From the NCBI GenBank assembly GCA_016717595.1, contig JADKFE010000016.1:43555-107554 (forward strand): 64,000 bases of DNA, read 5' to 3'. Positions 17,199 through 25,428 of the stretch are shown here, one piece after another. The notes beneath the pieces were generated by a model. The model saw only the letters and a program-made list of their open reading frames with translations. It did not search any database and was not told the origin of the DNA. The translations under genes and the position numbers were made by a program. The stretch comes from Deltaproteobacteria bacterium (GTDB taxonomy: Bacteria > Myxococcota_A > UBA796 > CAJQPC01). Within the stretch, counting starts at the first letter, position 1. The number at the start of each line of letters is the position of its first letter.

Positions 17199-17481
17199 TC
17201 GGACTCCGAAAGAGGTTGGGACGATGACGTGTCGCCATACCGACGACCTGAGGGGGAGAGCGTACCGTGAACGCCCGAGTGTACAGCTCGCGTGCGCCAC
17301 CGAGACGAATAGTTAACCCTTTCGCCCGGAAGATCGCGCCGTGAGGGGCCAAAAACCCTCGCCGAGAGGGGGTCGGCGTCTCCGGTGCCCGGCCTCTGAA
17401 CGCAGGCCGCGGCGGTGGTTGCTGGCGCGCTGGGTGGCCAAGCTTGGCCAAGCCGACCCGGGGCGAAGGACGCGCTGAAGC
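17199..17481. other. Intergenic region with a 16-bp palindrome
   Basis: No gene is supported between the M16 start and the tRNA-Ala terminator. The one notable element is a perfect 16-bp palindrome at 17435-17450 (TGGCCAAGCTTGGCCA), suitable for a dimeric DNA-binding protein but unassigned. No convincing -35/-10 pair was found for the M16 gene. Confidence 0.4.
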
Positions 17482-17511
17482 AAAAAACCCCTCTCGGCGA
17501 ACCGAGAGGGG
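17482..17511 (-). terminator. Intrinsic terminator of tRNA-Ala
   Basis: On the minus strand CCCCTCTCGG, a four-base loop and CCGAGAGGGG are followed by six T residues. It begins 4 bp after the encoded CCA. Confidence 0.93.
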
Positions 17512-17515
17512 ATGA

Positions 17516-17591
17516 TGGTGGAGCTGAGGGGACTCGAACCCCTGACCCCCAGAATGCCATTCTGATGCTCTCCCAACTGAGCTACAGCCCC
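17516..17591 (-). tRNA. tRNA-Ala(GGC)
   Basis: A 76-nt cloverleaf on the minus strand: acceptor GGGGCTG pairs with CAGCTCC, the D-arm is GCTCAGTTGGGAGAGC, the anticodon loop ATGGCAT gives anticodon GGC, and the T-arm is AGGGG TTCGAGT CCCCT. The 3' CCA is encoded. GGC reads the GCC/GCU alanine codons; GCC is heavily used here. Confidence 0.96.
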
Positions 17592-17655
17592 ATCAGGCGC
17601 CACTTAGTTAGCCGGGTGTGCCGCCCCTGGCAAGGCGACTGCCCCAAATTTCCGG

Positions 17656-18087
17656 TCAGCCCTCGTCGCCGTCGTCGCCCGCGGGATCCACCGGCGCGGG
17701 GCCAGCGCCTTGCTGACGCTCGGCCTCCCGCACGACCTCCTCTTGGGCCCGGATTCGCGCGGCCCGCTGGCGCAGGGCGGGGTGATCCAGCTCGCCCGCC
17801 TCGACGAGGTTCACGACCTCACGCCCGAGCTTCTGATGCAGGCGGTCGAGGTCGCGGCGGGCCTGGATCAGATCGAGGCGCTCACGGCCCCGTCGGGCGA
17901 TGTGCTCAAGCTGGCGACGGCCGTGGGTGCGGATGACCCCGAGCACCTGGCGCATGGCGTCGGAGAGCGCGGGGCTCAGCGACTCAAACTCCCGATCGTC
18001 ACCCCCGCGCCGAGCGCGCGCGTCTTTTTTGCCGGGATCTGCGGCGGCCGCGCCACCTTGACCATCACGCTGGGCTTCATCGGACAT
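17656..18087 (-). CDS. Coiled-coil protein of unknown function
   Basis: 143 residues. An acidic/glycine-rich N-terminus is followed by a long charged helical region (about 50-130, rich in Arg, Glu, Leu: LEHIARRGRERLDLIQARRD, LDRLHQKLGREVVNLVEAGE) that should form a coiled coil, and a disordered acidic tail. No membrane segment or family motif is recognised. ATG 18087 was chosen because GGAGGG lies upstream and it avoids an arginine/proline-rich extension that overlaps the divergent SDR gene. Confidence 0.65.
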   Translation of the reverse strand: MSDEAQRDGQGGAAAADPGKKDARARRGGDDREFESLSPALSDAMRQVLGVIRTHGRRQLEHIARRGRERLDLIQARRDLDRLHQKLGREVVNLVEAGELDHPALRQRAARIRAQEEVVREAERQQGAGPAPVDPAGDDGDEG

Positions 18088-18190
18088 GCAGGCGCCCTCC
18101 ATAGGCCAAGGCTGGATAACCCGGCGCTCCCTGGGCGAGCGAGCCCGCCGAGGAGGCGCTATGTTTCGCCTCGGACCTCCAGGAGCTTCT

Positions 18191-19201
18191 ATGATCCTCG
18201 TGACCGGCGCGACCGGCCGACTCGGCAACAAGATCGTTCGCCTGCTCCGCGCCGCCCGATTTGAGGTGCGCTGCTTGGTGCGCCCAGGGTCGGAGTACTA
18301 CTGGCTCAACGACACCGGCGCGAACTACTTCTTCTCCGACCTGCGGGATCCCGCGGGGCTGAAGCGGGCGCTGAAAGGGGTGGATCTGGTCATCCACGCG
18401 GCGAACGTGCGCGTGGAGAGCACCGACAACCACCACGGCAACGTCACCCACGAGGGCACGCTGAACCTCATCGCGGCGGCCAAACACCACAAGGTCAAGC
18501 GCCTCGTGATGGTGAGCTGCCTGGGTGTTGAGCGCTCGACGACCTGCCCGGCGTTCACGAACCTCAACCGCGCTGAAGAGGCGCTGATCGGATCCGGGCT
18601 CCCCTACTCCATCGTGCGCTGCGGGCCCTTCGTGGATGAGCTGGCCGATGTGGCCAAGGAGCTCCGCGACGGCCAGAGCCCCAGCCGCGTCGGCCACCGC
18701 GACACGCCCATCGCCCCCTTGGCCCGTCGTGACGCCGCCTTGGTGGCCGTCTCCGCCCTCGATCACAGCGCGGCGTTGGGCCATGTGCTGAGCCTCGTCG
18801 GCCCCGATCGCCTCACCTTAGGCGAGGCCTTGGATCAGGCCTGCGCCGCCGCGGGGCAGAGCCCCAGCTACCGCCTCATCGACGGCGTCGCCGCCCAGGC
18901 GCTCATCCGCGCGTCGCGGGTCGCCGGGCGCCGCTGGCCCCACTGGTTTCAGCGGTGGATGGTGTTGTGGGGCGAAGACCTCACCCTCGATCCCAAGCCC
19001 CTGGCCCAGACGCTCGGCATCCCGCTCACGCCTTACGCCCAGGCCCTCGCCGAGTGCCTCGCTGAAGAGGATCTCTCAAAGGATCCTGAGGCCCGGGACA
19101 CGAAGGTCGTGCACCGGCAGTTTCAGGCCACGGTGTATGAGCCGGGCGAGATCCTGTGGAGCGATCTGCCAGAGGGTCCGCTGCGCGCCGACGAGCCCTG
19201 A
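18191..19201 (+). CDS. NAD(P)-binding atypical short-chain dehydrogenase (NmrA/Ycf39-like)
   Basis: 336 residues. It opens with the glycine-rich dinucleotide motif VTGATGRLGNKIVRLLRAA, then the Rossmann pattern LVIHAANVRVES and VKRLVMVSCLGVER. There is no YxxxK catalytic pair in the classical spacing, as in atypical SDRs of the NmrA/Ycf39 type that act as sugar-nucleotide epimerases, reductases or redox sensors. The substrate is unknown. ATG 18191 has AGGAG 5 bp upstream and begins exactly at the Rossmann strand. It is divergent from the coiled-coil gene and convergent with a lipoprotein gene. Confidence 0.82.
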   Translation: MILVTGATGRLGNKIVRLLRAARFEVRCLVRPGSEYYWLNDTGANYFFSDLRDPAGLKRALKGVDLVIHAANVRVESTDNHHGNVTHEGTLNLIAAAKHHKVKRLVMVSCLGVERSTTCPAFTNLNRAEEALIGSGLPYSIVRCGPFVDELADVAKELRDGQSPSRVGHRDTPIAPLARRDAALVAVSALDHSAALGHVLSLVGPDRLTLGEALDQACAAAGQSPSYRLIDGVAAQALIRASRVAGRRWPHWFQRWMVLWGEDLTLDPKPLAQTLGIPLTPYAQALAECLAEEDLSKDPEARDTKVVHRQFQATVYEPGEILWSDLPEGPLRADEP

Positions 19202-19213
19202 GCGATCGCCAGC

Positions 19214-19873
19214 TCAGGGGAAGCAGTCGGCGATCTTCTCGAGGCGATCCTCTGCGAAGCTCACGCCCGTGGCGCTGGGCTCGCCGCAGATCTCCACGCC
19301 GTTGACCTGCACGCAGGGCGAGACCACGCGGCCATCGGGCGGCGGGGCGCCGCCGACGCCGATGACACAGATCGAGGGGCCCCGGTAGAGCTCGAGGCCC
19401 ACGGAGAAGCCGTCGACACGCACGTCAAATCGTGAGGCGATGGCGCGGCGGTAACTGGCCAGGGCGGTGGTGATCGGCGCGAGGGCGGCGAGATTGATGG
19501 ACTGGCCGGACTCGGCGGGCGGCCTCAAAAAACCGCTCGGCGGCACCCGGACGCGGAGCTGGCCTTGGAAGGTCTTGTTGTCGTAGCGGATGAAGAGCTG
19601 CACCGGCCCGGTGAGGTACGGCGCGAGGGCCACGGAGAGGGCCGTCATCGCCTCGCGGTCGGAGAAGTAGCTCTGGTGGAGCAGCCCGACGCCTTCCCAG
19701 GTGATCTCGATGGGCACGAGCGCCGCGCCCTCCACCGCGGGCGGCGCCTCGGCCACGGGCGCGGCGGCGGTGAGCCGCTCCATCTCGGCCAGGGCCCGCG
19801 CACGATCAGCCTCGGGCGCGGGGGGCTTGTCGCCTCCGCAGCCGGTCCACAACAGGAGGCTGAGCGTGAGCAA
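19214..19873 (-). CDS. Lipoprotein of unknown function
   Basis: 219 residues with a TTG start. The signal peptide has lipobox LLWTGC, so it should be lipid-anchored. After an Ala/Glu/Pro-rich linker there is one globular domain with alternating strands (QLFIRYDNKTFQGQLRVRVP, FDVRVDGFSVGLELYRG) and cysteines near the C-terminus that may form disulphides. I do not recognise the family. It begins 2 bp after the DUF507 stop, so the two are probably one transcript. Confidence 0.65.
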   Translation of the reverse strand: MLTLSLLLWTGCGGDKPPAPEADRARALAEMERLTAAAPVAEAPPAVEGAALVPIEITWEGVGLLHQSYFSDREAMTALSVALAPYLTGPVQLFIRYDNKTFQGQLRVRVPPSGFLRPPAESGQSINLAALAPITTALASYRRAIASRFDVRVDGFSVGLELYRGPSICVIGVGGAPPPDGRVVSPCVQVNGVEICGEPSATGVSFAEDRLEKIADCFP

Positions 19874-19875
19874 GA

Positions 19876-20394
19876 TCAGATGAGCCCCTTCTTCTTCTTC
19901 ACGTCACGGAGCGCCTTCTCGAAGGCGATCTCGTAGTCAACGGTGCCCTCGCGGAGGTTCTTGATCAGGCCCTTGGCCTCTTCACGAAGGTCGTCTTCGT
20001 TGACGTCGAAGCTGCGCAGGATGTCTACGACGCGGCGCCAGATGGGGCCATCGTCGAGGTAGACCTCGTCCACGAAGCGGCTGATCATAAAGTTCTCGAC
20101 GATCTGACGGGCCAAGAACTTGCCGACCTCCTCGCCGACGGGGTGTTTCCACTCCTCAGCGAGACGACTACGCTCTTTGCCGTAGTTCTCAAAGCCGATG
20201 GCGCGGTCGGACATGCCCTCACGCACGCGGGAGCGGAGGTCGTTGTCGCGGCGGAGGTACTCCTCCATGATGGAGATGATGTCCTGCTTGGCCTCCGAGC
20301 GGTTCTCCATCGCGACGTCAATGGCGTCCTCGTCGCAGAGGGTGTCCACGACAGCGGCGGCGATCTGGGGGATCTTGCTGCGATACAGCTTCAT
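19876..20394 (-). CDS. DUF507 family protein
   Basis: 172 residues resembling DUF507: the opening MKLYRSKIPQIAAAVVDTL and a later helical repeat (VGKFLARQIVENFMISRFVD) fit the family, whose function is unknown. It is entirely helical, charged and cytosolic, with a lysine-rich end (VKKKKGLI). The N-terminal half and the half from about residue 85 look alike, suggesting an internal duplication. It sits between an outer-membrane protein gene and a lipoprotein gene on the same strand with gaps of 15 and 2 bp. Confidence 0.8.
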   Translation of the reverse strand: MKLYRSKIPQIAAAVVDTLCDEDAIDVAMENRSEAKQDIISIMEEYLRRDNDLRSRVREGMSDRAIGFENYGKERSRLAEEWKHPVGEEVGKFLARQIVENFMISRFVDEVYLDDGPIWRRVVDILRSFDVNEDDLREEAKGLIKNLREGTVDYEIAFEKALRDVKKKKGLI

Positions 20395-20409
20395 AATGGA
20401 GACCTTTAC

Positions 20410-21105
20410 TCAGCGGAGAGATGCGTTCGATGGGACGGGGACCAGCACGCCGAAGCCGAGCCGAAAGGCGTTTAAGGCGAAGTCGCTGGTCGAGAGAAGG
20501 TCAGCGCCCGACGGCGTGAGCACACGCGCGGGCGTTCGGCTGACCGTGTAGCCCGCCTCAATGGAGACCGCCACGCGGGAAGACAAGTGCAGATCGATCC
20601 CCGCGCTCACGCCGATCATCGGGCGGAGCTGCCGGGCGAGGCCGAGGTCCTCCTCGACGATCCCGCGGGCCTCCCCAGACAGCGTGACCCGGGTGGCGGC
20701 GAGGCCCAAGCCCAGCTCAGCGCCGAAGTACGGGGAGATCGACGAGGCCTCGGCCATGGGCACACGCAGCTCGGGGCCGACGCTCAGCGACGTGAAGCTG
20801 TGGCGGGCGTCTTGGCGCAGGCCGTCGATGGGCGCGTCGTCGGGGCCGCCGCTCACCCGCGCCCAGCCCGCGGCCGTCTGGGTGGAGAGCGTCGCGCGCA
20901 GCGCGGGGCCGCTGGGGCCAAGGCTGAGCCGAGCGGGCACCACGAGCGTCGGCGCGAAGCCGAGCCCCACGGGCTCATTGACGGTGGCGCCGTCGGGGAG
21001 GTCTTGGCTCATCGAGACGATGGCGCCGACGCTCCCCGAAGCGGCCTGGGCGTCGGCGCTGGCCGCTGAGGCGACGAGCATCAGGAGAAGTTGGGGAGCA
21101 CGCAT
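20410..21105 (-). CDS. Outer-membrane beta-barrel-like protein
   Basis: 231 residues. A signal peptide (MRAPQLLLMLVASAASADAQA) is followed by repeated amphipathic strands typical of small porin-like barrels (FTSLSVGPELRVPM, YFGAELGLGLAATRV, MIGVSAGIDLHLSSRVAVSIEAGYTV). The C-terminal strand region (FRLGFGVLVPV) is compatible with a barrel. There is no specific family assignment. It leads the cluster with the DUF507 protein and lipoprotein. Confidence 0.7.
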   Translation of the reverse strand: MRAPQLLLMLVASAASADAQAASGSVGAIVSMSQDLPDGATVNEPVGLGFAPTLVVPARLSLGPSGPALRATLSTQTAAGWARVSGGPDDAPIDGLRQDARHSFTSLSVGPELRVPMAEASSISPYFGAELGLGLAATRVTLSGEARGIVEEDLGLARQLRPMIGVSAGIDLHLSSRVAVSIEAGYTVSRTPARVLTPSGADLLSTSDFALNAFRLGFGVLVPVPSNASLR

Positions 21106-21144
21106 CGGCCCCCCATAACCCGCCGTGGCGCCCGGGCAGGGGGA

Positions 21145-22125
21145 TCAGCCGCCGCCGAGCTTGCCCATCGCCCGGCTCACCCGGTCAAGCTCAAGCTCGG
21201 CGAGCTCTCCTTGGGCGGGGCGCGCGCGCACCAGATCGGTGCGGAGCATGAACCCCTCGCTGATCTTGTCCTTGATGAAGCTCTGGTAGGCCTCGTCCAG
21301 ATCTCGGCCCACGCTGTACTCGTGTACGTCCACCAGGCGATCTCCGTAGGGTCTCGCGAACACGACGCGGCCCTCACCGGCCCGATAGGTGATGTACCCG
21401 GCGAAGAGGTAGCCGAGGTCTGCGCCGCCGCCAGGGGCCTTGGCGACCTTGGCCGCCTCAGCGGCGCTCGGCGCGGCCTGCTGCGGGGCGGCGGGAGGGG
21501 CCGCCGGGCTCACGCGGGCGCTGGGGAGGTCGCTCAGGCCCTCCTCCAGAAAGGCGAAGGTGTTGCCCTCGTCGTCGCCGAGATCCGCGAAGTCACCGTC
21601 GAACAGCCCGCCGACGTCTGGCGTGGAATGGCCCTCGGGCTCGACCGAGTCTTCTAAGGGGAAGCCGAGATCGGCGTCTTCGAGGCCCGCGGGGGCGACG
21701 CTCGGCGGATCCTCCGCGGCGTCCATCGGCGGCGGCAGGTAGAACAGGTCGGCGGTGTTGGCGGCCACGTCGAGCTCTGAGGGCGGCTCGGAGTCTTCGT
21801 CCTCGATCTCAAACGAGAGGATCGCCTGGGGCTCGTCCGCGGCGGGGCGAGGCGGATCTTGGTCGGGGAGGAGGAGCGCGCCGGGGTCAAAGTCTGCGAG
21901 GCCGTCGAGGAAGCTCATCGCGGGGCCCGCGCCCTCGCCGAGCAGAGGATCGGCGTTGGAGTCCGCGGCGAAGGGATCCTCGGGCGCGGCGGGCGCGGGG
22001 CTCACGTCCGCGAAGGGATCCTCCAGATCGAAGGAGGGCGCGCTGCCTGCGCCAAGCGCCGGCGCAGGGTCATCGCCGAGGAGCCAGTCCTGGGCGTCGA
22101 GGGGGGCCGGGGCGACGGTTGCCAC
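21145..22125 (-). CDS. C-terminal part of a frameshifted protein of unknown function
   Basis: This 326-codon frame is the continuation of the upstream 22002-23957 frame after a one-base shift. In its own frame the sequence upstream of the nominal GTG 22125 stays open and proline/alanine/lysine-rich, matching the linker of the upstream frame, so it is one gene. The part is acidic and Asp/Pro-rich for ~220 residues, then ends in a folded C-terminal domain (DLGYLFAGYITYRAGEGRVV, DLDEAYQSFIKDKISEGFML). It might be translated alone from an internal start, but I see no good SD. Confidence 0.55.
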   Translation of the reverse strand: MATVAPAPLDAQDWLLGDDPAPALGAGSAPSFDLEDPFADVSPAPAAPEDPFAADSNADPLLGEGAGPAMSFLDGLADFDPGALLLPDQDPPRPAADEPQAILSFEIEDEDSEPPSELDVAANTADLFYLPPPMDAAEDPPSVAPAGLEDADLGFPLEDSVEPEGHSTPDVGGLFDGDFADLGDDEGNTFAFLEEGLSDLPSARVSPAAPPAAPQQAAPSAAEAAKVAKAPGGGADLGYLFAGYITYRAGEGRVVFARPYGDRLVDVHEYSVGRDLDEAYQSFIKDKISEGFMLRTDLVRARPAQGELAELELDRVSRAMGKLGGG

Positions 22126-23957
22126 CTTCGGCGCGGCGGGCGGAGGCGGAGGCGGCGGAGGCTTTGATGGCGCGGCGGGTTTTGGGGGGCGGCGGCGGGC
22201 TTGGGCGTGGCAGCGGCAGGCTTGGGCGGCGGCGCGGCGGGCTTGGGCGGCGGCGCCGCGGGGGGCTCGTCAAATCCCAAGAAAGGATCTCTCGACGGCG
22301 GCAGGTCAGGCGCGCCGAGGTCTCCGCCCACCGGTGCAGCGTCCTCACCAAACAGGGTGGCGAGGCGCTCCTCTACGGGGTTTGAGCGGGGCGACGACAC
22401 GATCACGCCGCCGCCCAAGGCGTCGAGCACGGCGGGACCGGACAAGGCGCTCGCCTGACCATCCCACCCGGCGATGACGAGGCCCTCGGCGATCCGCACC
22501 TGGACGGCGGCCTCTTTGGCCAAGGTCAGCTCGGGGCCGAGGCCATGAACGCTCAGGCGAATCGGCGATTGAAAGACCTTCTGCAGCTCTTCAGCGAAGC
22601 TCGTGGCGTCGTCTTCACGCAAGAACGCGGCGACCCAGCGCCCGATGGAGCCCGGCCCCGAGGACATCACGCCGCCCCGGCGCATGACCGAGGCGCTGAG
22701 CCCCGTCCAGCGGGTGTGCAGGGCCGCGACCGGGGCCACGCTGCCGCTCTCCCGACCGATCATCGCCGCGTCGTGGAGGGCGCGCTCGGCCCGAAGCGCG
22801 ACGACGAAGGCGTTGCGGGCGCCGCCATCGCCGCGTGGGCTCAGCCAAGCCCAGGGCCCGGTTCCCAGAAGCGGCCCGCGCGTCGAGGTCCAGCCGCTGC
22901 CCTGGGCGGTGAGCGGGACGACGTGCTCGGCGAGGGTGGTGAGGAGATCCCAGGCGCGTAAACCGCGGCAGACCTCGACGTAGCTCGTGGCCAGCGCGGC
23001 GGCGCCTTGGCCCTTGAGCAAGGCCGAGACCAGCTCTTTGGGCACCCCGGACTGGGCCAGCGCCTTGTTGTCGGTGAGCGAGGCGAGGCCATGCAGCGCC
23101 CACGCGGCGACCTGGGGGTCAAACGCCAAGGCGAGGGGGTCACGACGGTCGCGGCAGAGGTCACGCAGGCCCGCGACGGCGACGTTGGGGGCGGCGCCTT
23201 TGATCTCCAACGCGGCCAAGGCGGCGCGAACGGCCAAGAAGGCCCCGGTGAGCGCGGCGGGCTCGGCGGGGCTGCCCAAGGCGGCGGCGGCGAGGGGGAG
23301 ATCGCCGGGCAGATCGAGGCCCTCCCGAGGGATGACGAAGGGCAAGCGGCTGCGCACGAGCGCTTGGTGCAGCCGCGACGGCGCGAGGCCCTCATCAAAC
23401 TGGCTGGCGATGGACCAAGCCGCGGACAGGCGCGCGGAGAGGCTACGCGAGACGCTCTGGAGCGCGGCGGCGCGGGCGGGGATCTCAAAGTCCAAGAGCC
23501 GGGTGAGCGGCGGCGCGAGGCGCGCGGCCAAGGCCGGAGAGACGGCGCGAAGCTCCTCGACGTCGCCGTCCACGATGGCGCTCGACTGCCGGGCGAGCTC
23601 CAGGAGCACCAACGAGCAGGCCTGGGGGGAGGTCTGGGACGCCTCGATCAACAGCCCGGCGAGGGTCTGGGCCAAGGGATCGCGGGACATCGCCGCCCCG
23701 CTGAGCTCTTCAGCGCCCTCCCCGCCCTGCCCTCTCGCCAGGGGCTCCAAGAGCGCGACGAGGCGCTCGGCGAGCGGGGTGCGAAGGACGTTCGAGAAGG
23801 CCACGGGGAGGCCCAAGGCGGGGCCGTCGCGCAGGGGCAGGAGGGTCATGGGCGGCAGATCAAAGCCCAGGTCCGGCGCGACGCTCAGCGCGTCGTCCGA
23901 GTCTGTGACCAAGCGGCACTTGGGGACGACCACCTTGAGGAAGTCCAGCACGTCCAT
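22002..23957 (-). CDS. N-terminal part of a frameshifted protein of unknown function
   Basis: The real coding part runs from ATG 23957 (MDVLDFLKVVVPKCRLVTDS) to about 22190. Beyond that the frame turns into arginine/proline nonsense while the correct reading moves to the 21145-22125 frame. Adding one C to the C6 run (complement of 22184-22189) gives a continuous ~937-residue protein: a helical N-terminal region of ~550 residues, a PPPKPAA-type linker, an acidic region and a C-terminal domain. There is no signal peptide, so it is cytosolic. No family is recognised. It is transcribed away from the AT-rich island at 24.2 kb. Confidence 0.65.
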   Translation of the reverse strand: MDVLDFLKVVVPKCRLVTDSDDALSVAPDLGFDLPPMTLLPLRDGPALGLPVAFSNVLRTPLAERLVALLEPLARGQGGEGAEELSGAAMSRDPLAQTLAGLLIEASQTSPQACSLVLLELARQSSAIVDGDVEELRAVSPALAARLAPPLTRLLDFEIPARAAALQSVSRSLSARLSAAWSIASQFDEGLAPSRLHQALVRSRLPFVIPREGLDLPGDLPLAAAALGSPAEPAALTGAFLAVRAALAALEIKGAAPNVAVAGLRDLCRDRRDPLALAFDPQVAAWALHGLASLTDNKALAQSGVPKELVSALLKGQGAAALATSYVEVCRGLRAWDLLTTLAEHVVPLTAQGSGWTSTRGPLLGTGPWAWLSPRGDGGARNAFVVALRAERALHDAAMIGRESGSVAPVAALHTRWTGLSASVMRRGGVMSSGPGSIGRWVAAFLREDDATSFAEELQKVFQSPIRLSVHGLGPELTLAKEAAVQVRIAEGLVIAGWDGQASALSGPAVLDALGGGVIVSSPRSNPVEERLATLFGEDAAPVGGDLGAPDLPPSRDPFLGFDEPPAAPPPKPAAPPPKPAAATPKPAAAPQNPPRHQSLRRLRLRPPRRRWQPSPRPPSTPRTGSSAMTLRRRLAQAARPPSIWRIPSRT

Positions 23958-24180
23958 CCGCGGACTCCGAGTCTTGGGAGCGGGCAGCCCAGTCTAACAG
24001 GTTCCGCCAGGAAGAGCGGCGAGGCCCCTCCTGAGCCCCAAGCGGCGCTCAAAACCAAAGAACCCAAGACTCTCCCCATGACTGGCGAAGCGCGACGGCG
24101 GCTCCGGGCGCGTGCTCAAGGATTGAGCAGGACCGGAGAAGGCCGCACACCTTCAACGGCGGCCGGGTATCCTCACCAGG

Positions 24181-24329
24181 ATTCCACATAGTCATCCACA
24201 GGGCATCCCCTACGGCGCACCTTGAAGAGATCTCAAAAACTCTCGCAAATACACGAAATCAATCTACAATTTAATCAAAACACAATTAATCAAAGTGATC
24301 GTAACCGCTCATCCACAGAGTTATCCACA
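24181..24329. other. Candidate replication origin or DnaA-binding locus
   Basis: An AT-rich stretch (24226-24300, about 30% GC by hand count against roughly 70% around it) is flanked by DnaA-box-like 9-mers: TCATCCACA at 24192-24200, TCATCCACA at 24309-24317, and the exact consensus TTATCCACA at 24321-24329, plus a weaker ATTCCACA at 24181-24188. The AT-rich core is almost free of G on the plus strand. Spaced DnaA boxes beside an AT-rich unwinding region are the hallmark of oriC. dnaA, dnaN, parAB and rnpA/rpmH are not in the window, so a DnaA-titrating or DnaA-regulated site is the alternative. Confidence 0.5.
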
Positions 24330-24894
24330 GGCTCCCGCGGCGATTGTCTTGGCGGCGGGCGGGTCTACACGAATGGGGCAGCCCAAGGCGCTCCTGAGGC
24401 TTGTGGATGGCCGCCCCCTGCTCCGCGCCTGGCTCGATGTCTTGGCCGAGGTCGCGCCGCTGCGTGTCGTCGTGGTCGGCGCCGTGGTGGAGCCCCTGGT
24501 GAGCCTGCTGCGGGCCGGAGAGCGGGCGGTGCTGAACCCTGACTGGGCGCGGACGGGCCCGGCGGAGTCGTTGCACCTCGCCGCGCTGGCGCTCCCCGCG
24601 GACACGCCTTGGGCGCTCGTGACCCCTGTGGACGTCCCCCCTTGCGGCGCGGACGACCTCGTCAGGCTCTGCGCGGCGAGAACCCCGGCGGTGCTCAGCC
24701 ACGGCGGTCTGCCCGGCCACCCCGCGCGCCTCGGACCTCAAGAGTTAGCGGCCTTACGCCGCGCTCCGCCCCCGGGCGGCCTGCGCGCCCTGCTCACCGA
24801 CGCGACGCTCATCCCCAGCGCACACCCCGACGCGCTCCTCAACCTGAACACGCCCGAGGAGCTTGAGGCCTGGCGCCGTCGCGAGCGCCGCTGA
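24295..24894 (+). CDS. MobA/MocA-like nucleotidyltransferase
   Basis: 199 residues. The MobA-like NTP-transferase signature AAIVLAAGGSTRMGQPKALL is near the N-terminus, with VVVVGAVVEPLVSLL and the metal-binding segment WALVTPVDVPP downstream. Such enzymes transfer GMP or CMP to molybdopterin cofactors or activate sugars. The motif order fits the MocA/molybdenum-hydroxylase type, but no molybdenum-cofactor genes are adjacent. The GTG at 24295 is the only normal start before the motif, and its first 12 codons overlap two DnaA-box-like sequences. No SD is visible. Confidence 0.78.
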   Translation: MIVTAHPQSYPQAPAAIVLAAGGSTRMGQPKALLRLVDGRPLLRAWLDVLAEVAPLRVVVVGAVVEPLVSLLRAGERAVLNPDWARTGPAESLHLAALALPADTPWALVTPVDVPPCGADDLVRLCAARTPAVLSHGGLPGHPARLGPQELAALRRAPPPGGLRALLTDATLIPSAHPDALLNLNTPEELEAWRRRERR

Positions 24895-24900
24895 GCGCGC

Positions 24901-25428
24901 TCAGCCGTCCTCGCGCAGGCGTAGGGTGACCTCGGCGGCGCCGATGACCACCTCGCCCCGCGCGTCCGTGGCCTCGGCCTCGAGCTCGACACGCTCGCCG
25001 TCGAGCTGCTCAAGATCAGCCTCTGTGGGGAACTTCTCGGGATCTAAAGGCACGATGGCGCCCCAGAACAGGCCGCTGCCGTCCTCCATGCAGTAGAGCA
25101 CGACGTCGCCCCAGTCGAACTCGCCGCTGGGCTCCCCCTTCCACCGCGACCGCAAGACGAGGCTGATCGGCGCCGCGCCTTGCTCGGCCCCGGCGTAGAG
25201 ACCGCTCGTAGACGCGCGGATCGTCACCCCGAAGCCGCCTTGGGGCGCGATGGTGATGAAGACCTCTTCCCCAGGCTCAAACGGCACAAAATCGCTGCCT
25301 TCTCCGTGACCGAGGAGGATCTCGGGCTCCCCCTCTCCGGCGCAGAGCTCCTCCACGGTGGGCTCTCCACAAGAGAGCAGGCCGAGGGTGGCCATCAGCA
25401 GCGGGCTTGGGCGGCGTGAGGTGGACAT
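24901..25428 (-). CDS. Lipoprotein of unknown function
   Basis: 175 residues. The signal peptide has lipobox LGLLSC. The mature protein is acidic and strand-rich (EVFITIAPQGGFGVTIRAS, ISLVLRSRWKGEPSGEFDWG), suggesting a small beta-sandwich exposed in the periplasm or at the surface. There is no family hit by eye. GGAG lies 6 bp before the ATG. It is divergent from the first TSP3 gene, whose ATG is 130 bp away, so the two may share a regulatory region. Confidence 0.65.
   Translation of the reverse strand: MSTSRRPSPLLMATLGLLSCGEPTVEELCAGEGEPEILLGHGEGSDFVPFEPGEEVFITIAPQGGFGVTIRASTSGLYAGAEQGAAPISLVLRSRWKGEPSGEFDWGDVVLYCMEDGSGLFWGAIVPLDPEKFPTEADLEQLDGERVELEAEATDARGEVVIGAAEVTLRLREDG

Noticed and set aside
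16332..17270. 312-codon frame antisense to the M16 peptidase
   Set aside because: Shadow of a high-GC coding gene; the peptidase strand carries the zinc motif and signal peptide.
22184..22193. Programmed -1 ribosomal frameshift at C6A4
   Set aside because: The zero-frame codons (CCC CAA AAC) do not form a canonical X XXY YYZ slippery heptamer and no following pseudoknot is evident; a missing C explains it more simply.
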